Assembly: GCA_963989385.1 (NCBI GenBank)
Contig: OZ022501.1
Location: forward strand, 91,310,979 to 91,374,978
DNA length: 64,000 bases
Source: Ctena decussata
Lineage: Eukaryota; Mollusca; Bivalvia; Lucinida; Lucinidae
Direction of reading: 5' to 3'
In this document: positions 43,495 to 56,163 of the stretch, piece after piece
Layout: each line of letters starts with the position of its first letter
Position numbering within the stretch: position 1 is the first letter of the stretch
The notes under the pieces: model-generated
Told to the model about the DNA's origin: nothing
The model's database searches: none
The model's input: the letters and a program-made list of their open reading frames with translations, nothing else
Position numbers and translations under genes: made by a program

Positions 43495-44257
43495 GAGTTA
43501 TTTTCATTTTTGAATTTCTTGTACCTTCAACTGCAAAGTAGCCGAGTTCAAAGTTAAGGGGCATATTGATTTGCTACTGTCTGTCCGCATTTGCCTGTAA
43601 GCCCGTTTACTTGTTTGTTTGGCCGACCATTATACAATTAGCACTCAATAATGGTTTAAGGTAGAATCTTGAAGTTTAATGTACATAAACGTAAAGGTTT
43701 CTCATAACTCATATTTTCTAGTGGCCGTTGAGATAAAGGGGGTTAGAGCCCCAATGTGACTTGGGCACAACACCTGCAAGGAGGAGCCCATGCCTCCTCT
43801 TTCGCATCCTTTTTATTCCCAGATTCGAAAAAGGTACCTATTTGCTGCGGGGTTGACACCCATCGGGCACACTAAGTCGAAATGACTGGACCGACGTCGA
43901 TGCGACGTCGGTATGATGTCATTTCGACATGCTTACTAGGCAGAGAGAGTTGTCCAGGATCCGGTTGACCCAAACCGGTGACCTGCACCATTCTTCTGCA
44001 CCATAAACGAGTCGCTCTATCCACTCGATCAATGCGCCGCCGCGGAGAAAAACCAACAAAGTGGTTGTGCGCCCAACAAAGACTCAGATAAGCCTGGAAT
44101 CCGCCCAGTCTGATCAGAGTCTATACTGTCCGCATGGATGTAGCTTAGACCCTCACCTACCCTTTAAGCACTTAGCAAAGAGTCTGATCGGACTGTGCGG
44201 ATGCCCAAGATTTATCTGAGTCTTAGCTGGGCGCACCAACCTTTAGTTTTCTCGTGT
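43495..44257. repeat. Dispersed repeat block, second copy outside the arm
   Basis: Direct repeat of 41640-42330, with extra sequence: a SINE-like piece at about 43960-44045 whose complement contains gatcgagtggatagagcgac, an A-box-like phrase. It ends in MITE B (44053-44247). Confidence 0.75.
44053..44247. mobile_element. Palindromic MITE, family B
   Basis: The ends are aacaaagtggttgtgcgccc and gggcgcaccaac. It occupies the same position relative to its neighbour repeat as the copy at 42115, so it was duplicated with that block. Confidence 0.7.
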
Positions 44258-44289
44258 TGCGGACTATATGGAAACTATTCCTGCGCAGG

Positions 44290-44468
44290 CTTAGACCACC
44301 TAAGCGGTTAACCAGTACCAAGTGCACATACTTTTGCCAGTAACTGACAACTGCCCTTCTTGAATCAGTGGAAGGAGAAACAAAAGTATGTGGCCAGACC
44401 GGGTTTCTAACCCAGGACCTCTGACTTATGATTCAGGTGCCCTACCGATTGCGCTACGTGGCCCGACG
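44290..44468 (-). mobile_element. tRNA-derived SINE (same family as 34157-35112)
   Basis: Body phrases ctaagcggttaaccagtacc and gtatgtggccagaccggg are followed by the tRNA-like head, whose complement reads gggccacgtagcgcaatcgg (A box) and ctgggttagaaaccc (worn B box). The anticodon arm is again one base short, so it is not a tRNA gene. Confidence 0.75.
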
Positions 44469-44550
44469 ACGTACTGAGAAGAACTCAATATACGATGAGT
44501 ACTGCATTATCCGCTACCAAAATCAGTGCTACTCTAGCAATCTATTTGGA

Positions 44551-44645
44551 GGTTGTCTCCGTAGCGCAGTTGGTAGCGGTGACAGATGGTGCAGTGCTAG
44601 GCGGAGTTGTCTAGGTCGTGAGTTCGAATCCCGCTCGGGCCTATG
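44551..44645 (+). mobile_element. tRNA-derived SINE head (second family)
   Basis: A box ccgtagcgcagttggtagcg, then gtcgtgagttcgaatcccgc (B box) about 45 bp on. The sequence between is too long and unpaired for a true tRNA. The head starts a SINE in the opposite orientation to its neighbour. Confidence 0.65.
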
Positions 44646-46084
44646 AAAATATTTTTCAGCATTTCTGCGACGAAATGAAGTTGCATCAATGTCAGTACAA
44701 CGTCGTTTTGACGTTATATGCCCAACGGGACTTAACATTTCAGACTGAGCCAAGTAGGCACATTGCGTTGAAATGACGTCCTACTGGCATCGATGGGACG
44801 TCATCACGTCGCATCAACTTAAGACAATGTCATTTTGACGTCATTTGCACGCTGGAAGGCCTGTTTCGACAACGTGAGCACTGGCAGCTGTTTCATGTGT
44901 ATGTACCAAGCTGTACACACTATTTAACACCTTTGAGACAATCCACCCCAAAGCATATTACTTTGACCATATTCAGAATACGCATCCGAATCCGATTAAA
45001 TTGGTATTGGCAAGTATTTGGTATCTTATGCTTTTCAGAATACGTAGAAAAGACTGACATGAAAATTCCAGTGTTCCCAGCAGTGATCACTAGTGTTTCA
45101 AGACGTTGTCTGTATTTTTGACTATACCAGTAGTACTAGTGGTGGGGCTTGCTGTAATAGATAGGACCAGTCGTGTTCCCAGTAGCGATTAGTTGTGACT
45201 TTTGTTACTTTACACAAGATCAAACTTCTTAGTAGTGATAGTTACAGCCATAGACTCAGGCAGTGGCCAGAGTAAATATCAATAGTATAATATGTTCTCA
45301 AACTCTATACCAGAATGCTAGAAGAGACGCAGTGATCACTAGTGTTTCAACACGTTGTCTGTGGTTACAGTTGCTACTTTTTGACTATACCAGTATTACT
45401 AGAAATGGGGCTTGCTGTAATAGATAGGACCAGTAATCTTATTTAACATAAGTTGTAATAGTTGCTTTCTTACTTTCTAAACAATGCCAGTGTTCCCAGT
45501 AGCGATTAGTAGTGGCTGTTGGTACTTTACATAAGGTCAAACTTCTTAGTAGTGATAGTTACAGCCATAGAGTCAGGCAGTGGCCAGAGTAATTATCAAT
45601 AGTAAAATATGTTCTCATACTCTATACCAGAATGCCTGGAACTAACTGTCATAGGCAATCATGCTGGTGTTCCCAGTAGTGATCAGTAGTGACAGTTTGT
45701 GCCTTGGACAAGATCAAAAATCCTAGTAGTGATACTTTTTGGTATAAAGCGTAGCAGTATTCGCAGAAGCGAAAGATAGTAAATGTTGCTTTAATAAACT
45801 TAATCAGTGTTCCCAGTAGTGATAAGTAGGATTTCAAGATGTGATCAGTAGTTACTTTCGCTATTTTAGACTATATCAGCGGTTCTTGTAGTGATAGTTG
45901 CGATCATAGACGCGGCCAGTCTATCCAGTAACGATCATTAATAAAACAAATGCTATTTTACCCTTTATATCAGTATCCTAGAAGAGACGTATTGTTATAG
46001 ACAATGCCAATATTCCCAGTAGTGATCAGTATTTACTGTCGGTACTTTACTTTAATATCTTACTATTCAGAACTTATATATCTT

Positions 46085-46345
46085 CACTGCAGCTGCTGTC
46101 TGTGCCGTGTGGCGGCTGTAAAACGTCTCCCCGTACATTATCATAATGAAGATGATATTTTCTGGTCTTTTTGTGATCATTGAGTTCATCTTAGTTATTT
46201 TGGAAACAGAGTTCCGCTTAAGCCGGTACTAGGGGTGTGGCTGGTGTTGCACATTTCATTATTGGTCATGAACATACGAAATTAAACCGAGTCTCCTATT
46301 TTCTGTTTTTTTTTATGTATTCCTTGCTTCCAAAGGATCTTACTG
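46085..46345 (+). mobile_element. Fragment of the hammerhead element linker plus unknown sequence
   Basis: 46085-46155 matches the linker of the element at 34252 (cactgcagctg, gtaaaacgtctccccgtaca). No ribozyme core remains here. The following ~190 bp (gccggtactaggggtgtggc) is not satellite-like and I cannot classify it. Confidence 0.5.
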
Positions 46346-46796
46346 TTCAGAACTTATTTAGACTAGATCTAAGTTCTTAGTAGGAATACTTAATTTTATA
46401 GACTTTGGCAGTGATGATCAGTAGTAATAGTTGGTATCCTGCACTCTATCAGAATACGTAGAAAATACTGTTATAGACAACTCCAGTGTTCCCACTAGTG
46501 ATCAGTAGTGTTTCAAAATGTTATCAGTAGTTACAGTTGCGATTTTTCACTATACCAGGAATACCAGTAGTAGTAGTTGCTGTTGTAGACAGGGCCAGTG
46601 ATACTTCTAACGATCATTAGTAATATTTGCTATCTTACTTTCTGTATAAGATATCCTAGAGGAGGCTTTCATAAACAATGCAAGTGTTCCCAGTGGCGAT
46701 TAGTAGTGACTGTTGGTACTTTACGCTAGATCAAACATCGTGGAAGTGATAGTTACTGCTATAGGCTCAGGCAATGACCCCAGTAATGCTCAGTAG

Positions 46797-47755
46797 TGTA
46801 ACGTGGGCCGACCTGCAAACAAACCCCGTCAGTGGAAAAGCATGCTCACCCACCAAGGGCGGTTTATTTGCTTATATACCCCAACATTTACTCGACCACA
46901 AACTACCGAGTTTGTAATTTGCATATCTATTTATATCTGTGACCTTCTACCGCTACATTACTTTCCCCTCCGAGAAGTCTCGTCCCGAGACTTGGCCTGG
47001 GAATTACATGGGTAAGGCAACTCCGGTCTGGCAGTTGTCATTATCCCACCGCTGCCACCAAATGTAACGTGGGCCGACCTGCAAACAAACCCCGTCAGTG
47101 GAAAAGCATGCTCACCCACCAAGGGCAGTTTATTTGCTTATATACCCCAACATTTACTCGATCACAAACTACCGAGTTTGTAATTTGCATATCTATTTAT
47201 ATCCGTGACCTTATACCGTCACATTACTTCCCCCTCCGAGAAGTATCGTCCCGAGACTTGGCCTGGGAATTACATGGGTAAGGCAACTCCGGTCTGGCAG
47301 CTGTCTTTATCCCACCGCTGCCACCAAATGTAACGTGGGCCGACCTGCAAACAAACCCCGTCAGTGGAAAAGCATGCTCACCCACCAAGGGCGATTTATT
47401 TGCTTATATACCCCAACATTTACTCGACCACAAACTACCGAGTTTGTAATTTGCATATCTATTTACATCTGTGACCTTCTACCGCCACATTACTTTCCCT
47501 TCCGAGAAGTCTCGTCCCGAGACTTGGCCTGGGAATTACATGGGTAAGGCAACTCCGGTCTGGCAGTTGTCATTATCCCACCGCTGCCACCAAATGTAAC
47601 GTGGGCCGACCTGCAAACAAACCCCGTCAGTGGAAAAACATGCTCACCCACCAATGGCGGTTTATTTGCTTATATACCCCAACATTTACTCGATCACAAA
47701 CTACCGAGTTTGTAATTTGCATATCTATTTATATCCGTGACCTTATACCGTCACA
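46797..47755 (-). mobile_element. TRIM-type LTR retroelement with four LTRs
   Basis: Four 161-bp LTRs (46797-46957, 47063-47223, 47329-47489, 47595-47755) are separated by three 105-bp internal segments, a strict 266-bp period. Each LTR runs TGTAAC...ACA. The whole block is flanked by a 4-bp duplication, gtag (46793-46796, 47756-47759), inside satellite sequence. Read on the minus strand, the internal segment starts with a primer-binding-like tttggtggcagcggtgggat directly after the LTR (Leu tRNA type) and ends with a purine tract ggaggggaaagtaa directly before the next LTR. There is no room for gag or pol. The short ORFs of ~70 codons repeat with the unit and are not genes. Confidence 0.88.
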
Positions 47756-48945
47756 GTAGTAAAATATGGTTTGATATTTTTTATCTGAATGCCTAGAAGA
47801 GACTAATTGTCAAAGGCAATACTGGTGTTCTCAGTAGTGATCAGTAGTGTTTCAAGATTTGTTCAGCAACTCATTTCGCTATTTTGGACTATATCAGAGG
47901 TACTTGTGGTGATAGTTGCGATCATAGACATGGCCAGTGCATCCAGTAACAATCAGTAATTTAAGTTGCTATCGTAACCTCTATATCAGACTTCTTAGAA
48001 CAAACATTTTGTTATAAAAATATCTGTGTTTCCAGTTGTGATCGGTAGTGTTTCGAGGTGTGATCGGTAGCTACAGTTGCTTACTATTACCATATCAGAG
48101 TTATAATTATTGATAATTGCTGTCATAGACAGTAATGACCATCAGTAATAATTATTCTGATACTCTATATCAGAATGCCTAGAAGATACTAAGTGTTACA
48201 GGCATTGCTAGTGTTTCCAGTAGTGATCAGTCGTGACAGTTAATATGGAAGGAAAGACCAAATATTCCTAGTAATGATACTTACAGTTTTAGAATCTGAC
48301 AGTGTTCCCTGTAGCGATCAGTAGTAGTACAGTTTTAGAATGTGACAGGGAACCAAGAAGTGATACAAATGAACAACTGCTATCAGTAAGTAGATAAGAT
48401 GTGCAACCAGACGTTTTCTACCACAGACAATGAAACTGTTCCCAGTAGTGATTAGTTTTGTTTCGAGATTCGATCGGTAGTTACAGTGGCTTATTAAGAC
48501 TATAATAGAGTTATAATTAGTGATAGTAGGTGTCACAGACAGTGTCAGTGTTCAAAGAAATAATCAATAGTAACAGACGCTCTACTTCTCAATATATGAA
48601 TGCTTAGAAGAAACTTAATGTTAGAGGCAATGCTAGTGTTCCCAGTGGTGATCGGGAGTGACGATTGATACGGTAGAAAAGATCAATGTCTCTTGTAATG
48701 ATACTTACCGTTTGAGAATGTGGCAGTGTTAGCAGAAGCGACCGATAGTAGTAGTTGCTTTAATAGAATTAATAAGTGTTCCCATAAGTGATCAGTAGTG
48801 ACATTTGCTATCAAAGAACCAGAGAAGATGTGCAACTAGACATTTTCTTCCACAGGCAATGGAAGTCTTCCCAGAAGTAGTCAGTAGTATATCGAGATCA
48901 GATCGGCTGTAGCAGCTGCTTTTGTACATTAAATGGGAGTTAATA

Positions 48946-49367
48946 CACAGTTCCGAGAATAGCCGCTAAGCTCCGCCTGCTTAGTTACTGTTACTACGTC
49001 TCACAAGCTTACACAAAGATGGCGGAAAAACAAATGACAACTGCAAGTGCCTGCTAAATGTTGGCGATCTATAGAGAAGAATCAGCCTCCTCATGGCCTA
49101 CACATGGCAGTTGGCGCATCATACATTTCCGATGCGTTCTGTTCTTGCAAAGCAGGGTAAATTTATTAAAGGTGGTGTTAGTTTGTTTTCTTTAAACAGG
49201 TGTACATCCCTTCATTAACTGAAAGGTGAAATCACGGATTTCTGTTGGTATTGACCACGTGCGATTTGTTTGTGAGACTATGTCACGTGCCAAGTTGTCG
49301 TTGCATTGGCCAGGTATACGATATCATGTGATTTTGTGTGACATTCTGGGTGTGGCTCGGAACTGTG
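48946..49367. mobile_element. TA-flanked 422-bp element in the satellite
   Basis: The ends are cacagttccgag and ctcggaactgtg, with TA on both sides (48944-48945, 49368-49369). The interior is not satellite-like and has no long ORF. This fits a non-autonomous Tc1/mariner-type insertion. Confidence 0.65.
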
Positions 49368-50929
49368 TATTGTAGTGTAAGTTGCTGTCTGTGAAGTGCT
49401 AGGGTTCCCAGTAATGACATTTAGAACTTAAGACCAGCTCAGAGAACCAATTATATACTGTGGTTGTCTTCATAGCAGCGATGGATAGTTATAGTTGCTT
49501 TAATTCATTTAACATGTCTTCTCAGTAGTGATCAGAAGTGAAAACTGCTATCAGTTTCTAGATCAGATGTGCAAGGACACATTTTCTGTCATGGCAATGT
49601 AAGTGTTCCCAGTAGCGATCAGTAGTGTTTCGAAATATGATACCTAGAGTTACAGTTGCTGATTATGACCATATTAGAGTCATTATTAGCAACAGTTTCT
49701 GACATAGACAGTGCCAATGTTCCCAGTAATGTTCAATAGCAATAAATGTTCTGATATTCTTTATTAGAATGCATAGAAGAGACTGAGTGTTACAGGCAAT
49801 GCTTATGCTCCCAGTAGTGATCAGTCTTCGCAGTTGGTATGGTAGGCTAGACCAATGTTGCCAGTAATGATACTTACAGTTTCAGAATGTTGCAGTGTTC
49901 CCAGTAGCAATTAATAGAAGTAGTTGCTTTCATAGACTTTATTAGAGTTCCCAGTAGTGATCATAAATAAAAACTGCTATCACTTACAAGATATGATGTT
50001 CATGTAAACATTTTCAATCATAGGCAATGTAACGGTTCCGAGTAGTGATCAGTATTGTTTCGAGATTCGATCGGTAGTTACAGTGGCTTATTGAGATTAC
50101 AATAGAGTTCTGCTATCACTAACTATATCAAATGTTCATGTAGAAATTGTTGTTATGGCAATGTAAGTTTTCCCAGTAGTGATCAGTAGTGTTCGAGATG
50201 TCATATGTAGATACAGTTGCTTACTATGTCCATATCAGAGTTATAATTAGTGATAGTTGCTTTCATAGACAATGCCAATTTCCAAATAATGATCAATAGT
50301 AATAAATATTCTGATACTCTATATCAGAATGCCTGGAAGAGACTTAGTGTTTTAGGCAATGATAGTGTTTCCAGTAGTGATCAGACGTGTGAGATGGTAT
50401 GGCAGGCAAGATCAATTTTCGCAGTAATGATACTTACAGTTTGAGAATGTGACACAGTTCCCAGTAGGGGTCAGTAGTAGAAGTTGCTTTCAGAGACTTA
50501 ATCAGTGTTCGCAGTAGTGATCAGAAGTACAGCTGCTATCCATTACTAGATAAGATATCCATGAAGACATTTTCTATCATAGGCAATGTAACTAATCCAA
50601 GTAGTGATCAGTAGTGGTTCGAGATGTGATCGGTAGTTACAGTTGCTTATTAAAATTATATCAGTTATAGTAAGTGATAGTTGCTATCACAGACAGTGTC
50701 GGTGTTCCCAGAAATGATCAGGAGTAATAGACGTTCTGATACGCTATACTAGAATGCTTAGAACAAACTAAATGTCAAAGTGTTCTCAGTAGTGATCGGT
50801 AGTGACAGTCGATTTGGTAAACAGGATCAATGTTCTTTGGAATGATACTTACTGTTTAAGATGTGACAGTGTTCCCAGTAGCTATCTGTAGAAGTCATTG
50901 CTTTAATAGAAATAATAAGTTGGCTGTCG

Positions 50930-51470
50930 AGTCCTCATCCTTGCTTCATCACAGTCTTTTCTTGATTTTAATTGTTGCCCGTGATGACTCTCTGATGGGT
51001 TATGGGACCTCCATACGAACCGAACTACCAACTAATTGTTTGCACCGCGGCGGAGGGTAAGGGTGAAGGTTTTGGCCCAGTAAAACCGGTTTAAACCTCC
51101 CAGTAGTTATTACCGACCGTCCCAAGGCGATACTTTCGTTGCGGTTGCATTTGTTTTATGTTCGGTGCTGTTTGGTTTATTGTGTTATCATTTTAACCCT
51201 TCTATGATAAAAATTGAAAATAGGTAAAAATAGTTGTTAAATGTTTTTCTTATAATTTGCTTAGTCTGTTGTAACCCTTCTGTTGGTCTAAATTATTTAG
51301 TTTGGTAAAGTGGTAAAGATAGCTGAGTTGCCACCTATTTGGGAAAGAGCTGCTGACTCGTCTTATCACTTGTAATTTATTGTTTGTTGGGATGTCTTTG
51401 TCATTCTTTCCCTTTGATGTTGGGGATAGGGTTTGGGATCAGATTCAGTCAGTTCCTGATGTGTAGTTAC
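50930..51470. other. Non-satellite insertion of unknown type
   Basis: The satellite stops at about 50925 and resumes near 51475. The intervening sequence (gcaccgcggcggagggtaag, cgaccgtcccaaggcgatac) has no inverted ends that I can see and no coding capacity. It may be the 3' part of a retroelement. Confidence 0.4.
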
Positions 51471-54400
51471 TCTTTACATTTCCTATTAGTGATCAGCAGT
51501 GACAACTTCTATCAAAAACTAGATAAGATGTGCAACTAGACATTTTCTAACACAGGCAAAATACGTGTTACCAGAAGTAGTTACTCTAGTATTTCGCGAT
51601 CCGATCTGCAGGAATAGCTGCTTTTATAGACTACAGGAGTGTTAACTGTATTGATAGTGGATGTCTTTGACAGTGTTAATGATCCCAGTAGTGATCAGTA
51701 GTAAAAGTCGCAATTTTACTGTTTATCAGATTTCATAGAAAAGACTTGCCGTCATAGACTATGTCAGAGTTCCCAGTAGTGAGCGGTAATGATATTTTGA
51801 ACTCTAGACTAACTCAGAGAACCAAGTATATACTGTGATTGTCTTCATAGCAGCGATAGATAGCTATAGTTGCTTTAATTCATTTCATCAGTCTTCCCAG
51901 TATTGATCAGAAGTGAAAACTGCTATCACTTACTAGATCCGATATCCAAGTACACATTTTTTATACTGGCAATGTAAGTGTTCCCAGTAACGATCAGTAG
52001 TGTTTCGAATTCCGATCGGTATTTAGAGTTGCTTATTTTGGCCATATCAGAGTTATAATTAGTGATAGTTGTTGTCATAGAGAGTGTCATTGTTCCCAGT
52101 AATGAGTTATAAATATTCTGATACTCTATATCAGAATTCTAAGAAGAAACTGTCATTGGCAAAGCTAGTGTTCCCAGAAGTGATCAGTCTTGATAGTTGG
52201 TATGGTGTGCAAGACCAATGTTCCCAGTAATGATACTTAAAGTTTAAGAATGAGGCAGTATTCTCAATAATGATCGATAGTAGCAGGTGCTTTCATAGCT
52301 TTAATCAGAGTTCCCAGTAGTGATAAAAAATATCAACTACTATCCCTATCTAGATAAGCTGTCGATGTAGATATTTTCTTAATAGGCAATGTAACTGTCC
52401 CCAGTAGGATCAATAGTCTCTATATCAGAATGCTTAGAAGAAACTAAATGTCATAGGCAATGCTAGTGTTCCCAGTAGTGATATGTAGTAGCATTAAACA
52501 CGGTAGACAAGATCAATGTTGCTTGAAAAGATATTTACCGTTTGAGAATGTGGCAGCGTTCCTAGTAGCAATCGAAAGAAGTATTTGTTTTTCTACACTT
52601 AATAAGTGTTCCTATTAGTGATCAGTAGTGACAACTGCTATCAAAATCTATATAAGATGTGCAACCAGACATTTTCTACCATAGGCATTGTAAGTGTTCC
52701 TAGGGGTAGACTGTAGTATTTCGAGATCGGTTATTACAACTGCTTTTGCAAACTTTACGAGAGTTAAAAGTAATGACAGTTGATTTCTTTGACAGTGCTA
52801 GTGATCCCAGTAATATTCAGTAGTAATAGTTGCAATTTTTTCTTTACATCGGATTTCACAGAAAAGACTTACTATCATAGACTATGCTAATGTTCCCAGT
52901 GGTGATCAGTAATGACATTTTGAACTTTAGACTATCTCAGAGAACCAAGTATATACTGTGGTTGTCTTCATAGCAGCGATGGATAGCTATACTTGCTTTA
53001 ATTCATTTAACCAGTGTTCCAAGTAGTGACCAGAAGTGTTTCGAAATGCGATCGTTAGTTACAGTTTTTTATTATGTCTATATCAGAGGTATATAATTAA
53101 TAATAGTTGTTGTTATAGAAAATGCCAGTGTTCCCAGTAATGATCAACAGCAATAAATGTTCTGATAGGCTATATCAGAATGCTAAGAAGAAACTAACTG
53201 TCATTGGCAATGTTAGTGTTCCCAGAAGTGATCAGTCGTTACAGTTGGTATGGTAGGCAAGTCTAATGACCCAAGTAATGATACTTACAGTTTGAGTACG
53301 AGGCAATGTTCCAAGTATCTATCAATAGTAGCAATTGCTTTCATAGACTTAATCATAGTTCCCAGTAGTGATCAGAAGAAAAATTGCGATCACTTACTAA
53401 ATAAGATGTCCATGTGGACATTTTCCTTATAAGCAATGTAACTGTTCCCAGTAGCGATTAATAGTAGCAGTTTCTTTCATAGACTTGAGCAGAGTTCCCA
53501 GTAGTGATCAGAAGTTATAACTGCTATCACTAACTTGATAAGATGTTCATCTAGAGATTATTTTCAAAGTCAATGTAGCTGTTCCCAGTAGTGATCAATA
53601 GTGCTTCGAGATAGATCGTTTGTTCCAGTTGCTTTTGTAGACTATAAGAAAGTTAATTGCACTGATAGCTGCTGTCTGTGAAAGGTGTAGTCATCCCAAT
53701 AATGATCAGTAGTAATGGTTGCTATTTGACTCTATATCGGATTTCACAGAAAAGATTTGCTGTCATTGGCCATGCCAGTGTTCCCAGTAGTATTCATTTA
53801 TGACATTTTGAACTTTAGACTATATCAGAGAACCAAGTATATACTGCTATAGTTGCTTTAATTCATTTAATCAGTGTTCCCAGTAATGATCAGAAGAAAA
53901 AACTGCTGTCACTTACTACATCAGTTATTTATGTAGATATTTTCTGTCATGGCAATGTAAGTGTTCCCAGTGGTGATCAGTAGTGTTTCGAAATGGGATC
54001 ATTCGTTACAGTTGTTTATTATGTCCATATCAGAGTTATAATAAGTAAAGTTGTAGTTGTTGTCATAGACAATGCAAGTGTTCCAGTAATGATCAATAGT
54101 AATAAATGTTCTGATACTCTATATAAGAATGCTTAGAAGAAACTAACTGTCTTTGACAAGCAAGTGTTCCCAGAAGTGATCAGTCGTAACAGTACCGGTA
54201 GGCAAGTCCAAAAATCCAAGTAATGAAACTTACAGTTTGAGTACGCGGCAATGTTCCCAGTATCCATCAGAAGCTGCAGTTGCTTTCATAGACTTAAGCA
54301 GAGTTCCCAGTAGTGATCAGAAGTTACAACTGCTATCACTAACTTGATAAGATGTTCATCTAGACATTTTCTATCATAGACAATATAACTGTTCCCAGTA

Positions 54401-54973
54401 GTGATCAACAGTGTTTCGATATTCGATCAGTAGTTAGAGCTACTTTTGTTGACTATAAGAGAGTTAATTGTATTGATAGTTGCTGACTTTGACAGTAGTA
54501 GTCATCTCAATAATGATCAATAGTAATAATTGCTATCGTACTCTCTGTTAAAGATATTCTACACTGTAAAAAGGACTGTTGTAGACAATGACAATAATTC
54601 AACTGGTGATCAGTAGAGACAGTTGATCAAAGTTCAAAGTTCCATATAGTGATACTTACTGTTGCAAAGGCCCAAGCAATGATCAGTATTAATAGCTGGT
54701 ATCTTGCACTCTATCAGATTACGTAGAAAAGAATTACTGTCGAAGGCAAAGGTGGGGTTCCCAATGGTGAGCTGTAGTTATGGACACTCTAATGCTCTAT
54801 ATCAAAATGCCTATAAGAGACTTACTGTCATAGGCAATGCTCATGCTTTTAGTAGTGATTAGTATTGACAGTAAAAACGGTAGACATGATCAGTGTTCCT
54901 TGTAGTGATACTTGTGATACTTACTTTTATGGACTGTGGCGGTATTTGCAGTAGCGATCGAGAGTTATATCTA

Positions 54974-55067
54974 CCACAATCAAGTCAATCTGTCTATTCC
55001 GGCCCCCTGTCTAATCCGGCCATTTTTTCTCAGTCGGAGAGCTGTCCGGATTAGACACGTTTGACTG
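54974..55067. mobile_element. 94-bp TA-flanked MITE
   Basis: The left end, ccacaatcaagtcaatctgt, and the right end, agacacgtttgactg, are imperfect inverted repeats. The inner phrases tctaatccggcc and gtccggattaga are complementary. TA lies on both sides. Confidence 0.5.
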
Positions 55068-55751
55068 TAGTTGCTTTAATAGACTTTATCAGTTTTCCCC
55101 GTAGTGATCAGAATTAATTAAAGATGTGATTTGTAGTTACAGTTTCAATTAGAAACTATCAGTATTAGTAGTTGCTGTCACATAATGTGCAAGTACTCCA
55201 AGCAATGATAAGAACAAGAGTATTTAGGATCCTTATAAGAGACTTACTGTTACAGACAACGCCAGTGTTCTAAGTAGAGAATCAGTAATGACAGTTGGTA
55301 CTTAAGACAACGTCAGAGTTCCTAGTAATGCTACTGAGTTCTTTAGAATGTGGCAGTGTTCCCAGTAGCGACCGATAGTATATGCTTTAATAGACTTTAT
55401 CAATGTTCCCAATATTGATCAGTAGAAACAAGTGCTATCAAAAACATGATGCAACTACACATTTTTTACCATAGTGAATGTTAGTGTTCCCAGTTGTAGT
55501 CAATAGTGTTTCAAGATATGATTGGCAATTACAGCTGCTATTTTCGAATATATCAGACTTAAAAGTAGTGATACAGTCGAACCTGTCTTAAGGGGTTACT
55601 GTATTAAGGGGTGACCTGTCTTTAGCAGCCACTTTTTGGAGGTCTCTTAGACCAAATACAGTGCAAATGAGCCTGTATTAAGGGGTCACCTGTCTTAAAA
55701 TCTAAAAAAGGTTCCTTCAAGAGCAGATAATACATACAGAAGTAGGAACAT

Positions 55752-55797
55752 GGGCCAGACTACGTAGTTTCGGCTAATAAAGCCTCGTCAGTGACCC
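55752..55797 (-). ncRNA. Hammerhead ribozyme 3 (minus strand)
   Basis: Read on the minus strand: gggtca, ctgacga (CUGANGA with C at the variable position), ggc-tttatta-gcc, gaa, actacgtagt, c, tggccc. It has the same 46-bp length as the plus-strand copies. The change at the one freely variable core position, with all fixed positions kept, argues for conserved function over chance. Confidence 0.87.
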
Positions 55798-56134
55798 TGA
55801 CAATATCTGGTGATGAAACCAGAAATAAAGCATACTGTAATTTCTTAATTTTAATTGGGCAGTCGATTCAAAGACAGATTAATTTCAAATGGATCCAAAT
55901 AGTATAAAAGACGATGATCTAGAATAATACTCTAAATCGATCTCAAATTTTAGATTTCTTTGAATCTATCCTCTGATCTCAAAGGATGTAAATAAAATAT
56001 AATCTGCATTATGGATGATGTACGGGATACTTTTTACGGCCGCCACACGACACAACACCAGCTGCAGTGAGGTACAATTAAAATCTAAAAGAGGTTCCTT
56101 CAAGAGCAGAGAATACATACAGAAGTAGGAACAT

Positions 56135-56163
56135 GGGCCAGACTACGTAGTTTCGGCTAATAA
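56135..56163 (-). ncRNA. Half hammerhead, truncated in loop II
   Basis: The 3' half only: loop II ttattagcc, gaa, actacgtagt, c, tggccc. The element boundary falls exactly in loop II. It cannot cleave alone. Confidence 0.7.

Larger units (their letters stand above)
55690..56163 (-). mobile_element. Hammerhead-ribozyme repeat element, minus-strand copy
   Basis: Minus-strand relative of 34252-34945: 1.2 tandem units with a ~399-bp period (aaatctaaaa at 55689 and 56088). It holds one full hammerhead (55752-55797), the gtggcggcc-type linker in complement (56035-56050) and a second hammerhead broken at loop II (56135-56163), where the inserted sequence ends. Confidence 0.78.

Noticed and set aside
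41640..44257. Tandem duplication as part of the inverted arm
   Set aside because: The second copy (43495-44257) lies outside the arm boundary at 43441 and has no counterpart beyond 58127.
46803..47547. Three nearly identical 70-codon ORFs
   Set aside because: They repeat with the 266-bp TRIM unit and run across LTR and internal segment; no start context or protein-like features.
46797..47755. Simple 266-bp satellite
   Set aside because: It begins and ends with the same 161-bp segment, has TGT...ACA ends, a primer-binding-like site, a purine tract and a 4-bp TSD, which a simple satellite would not.
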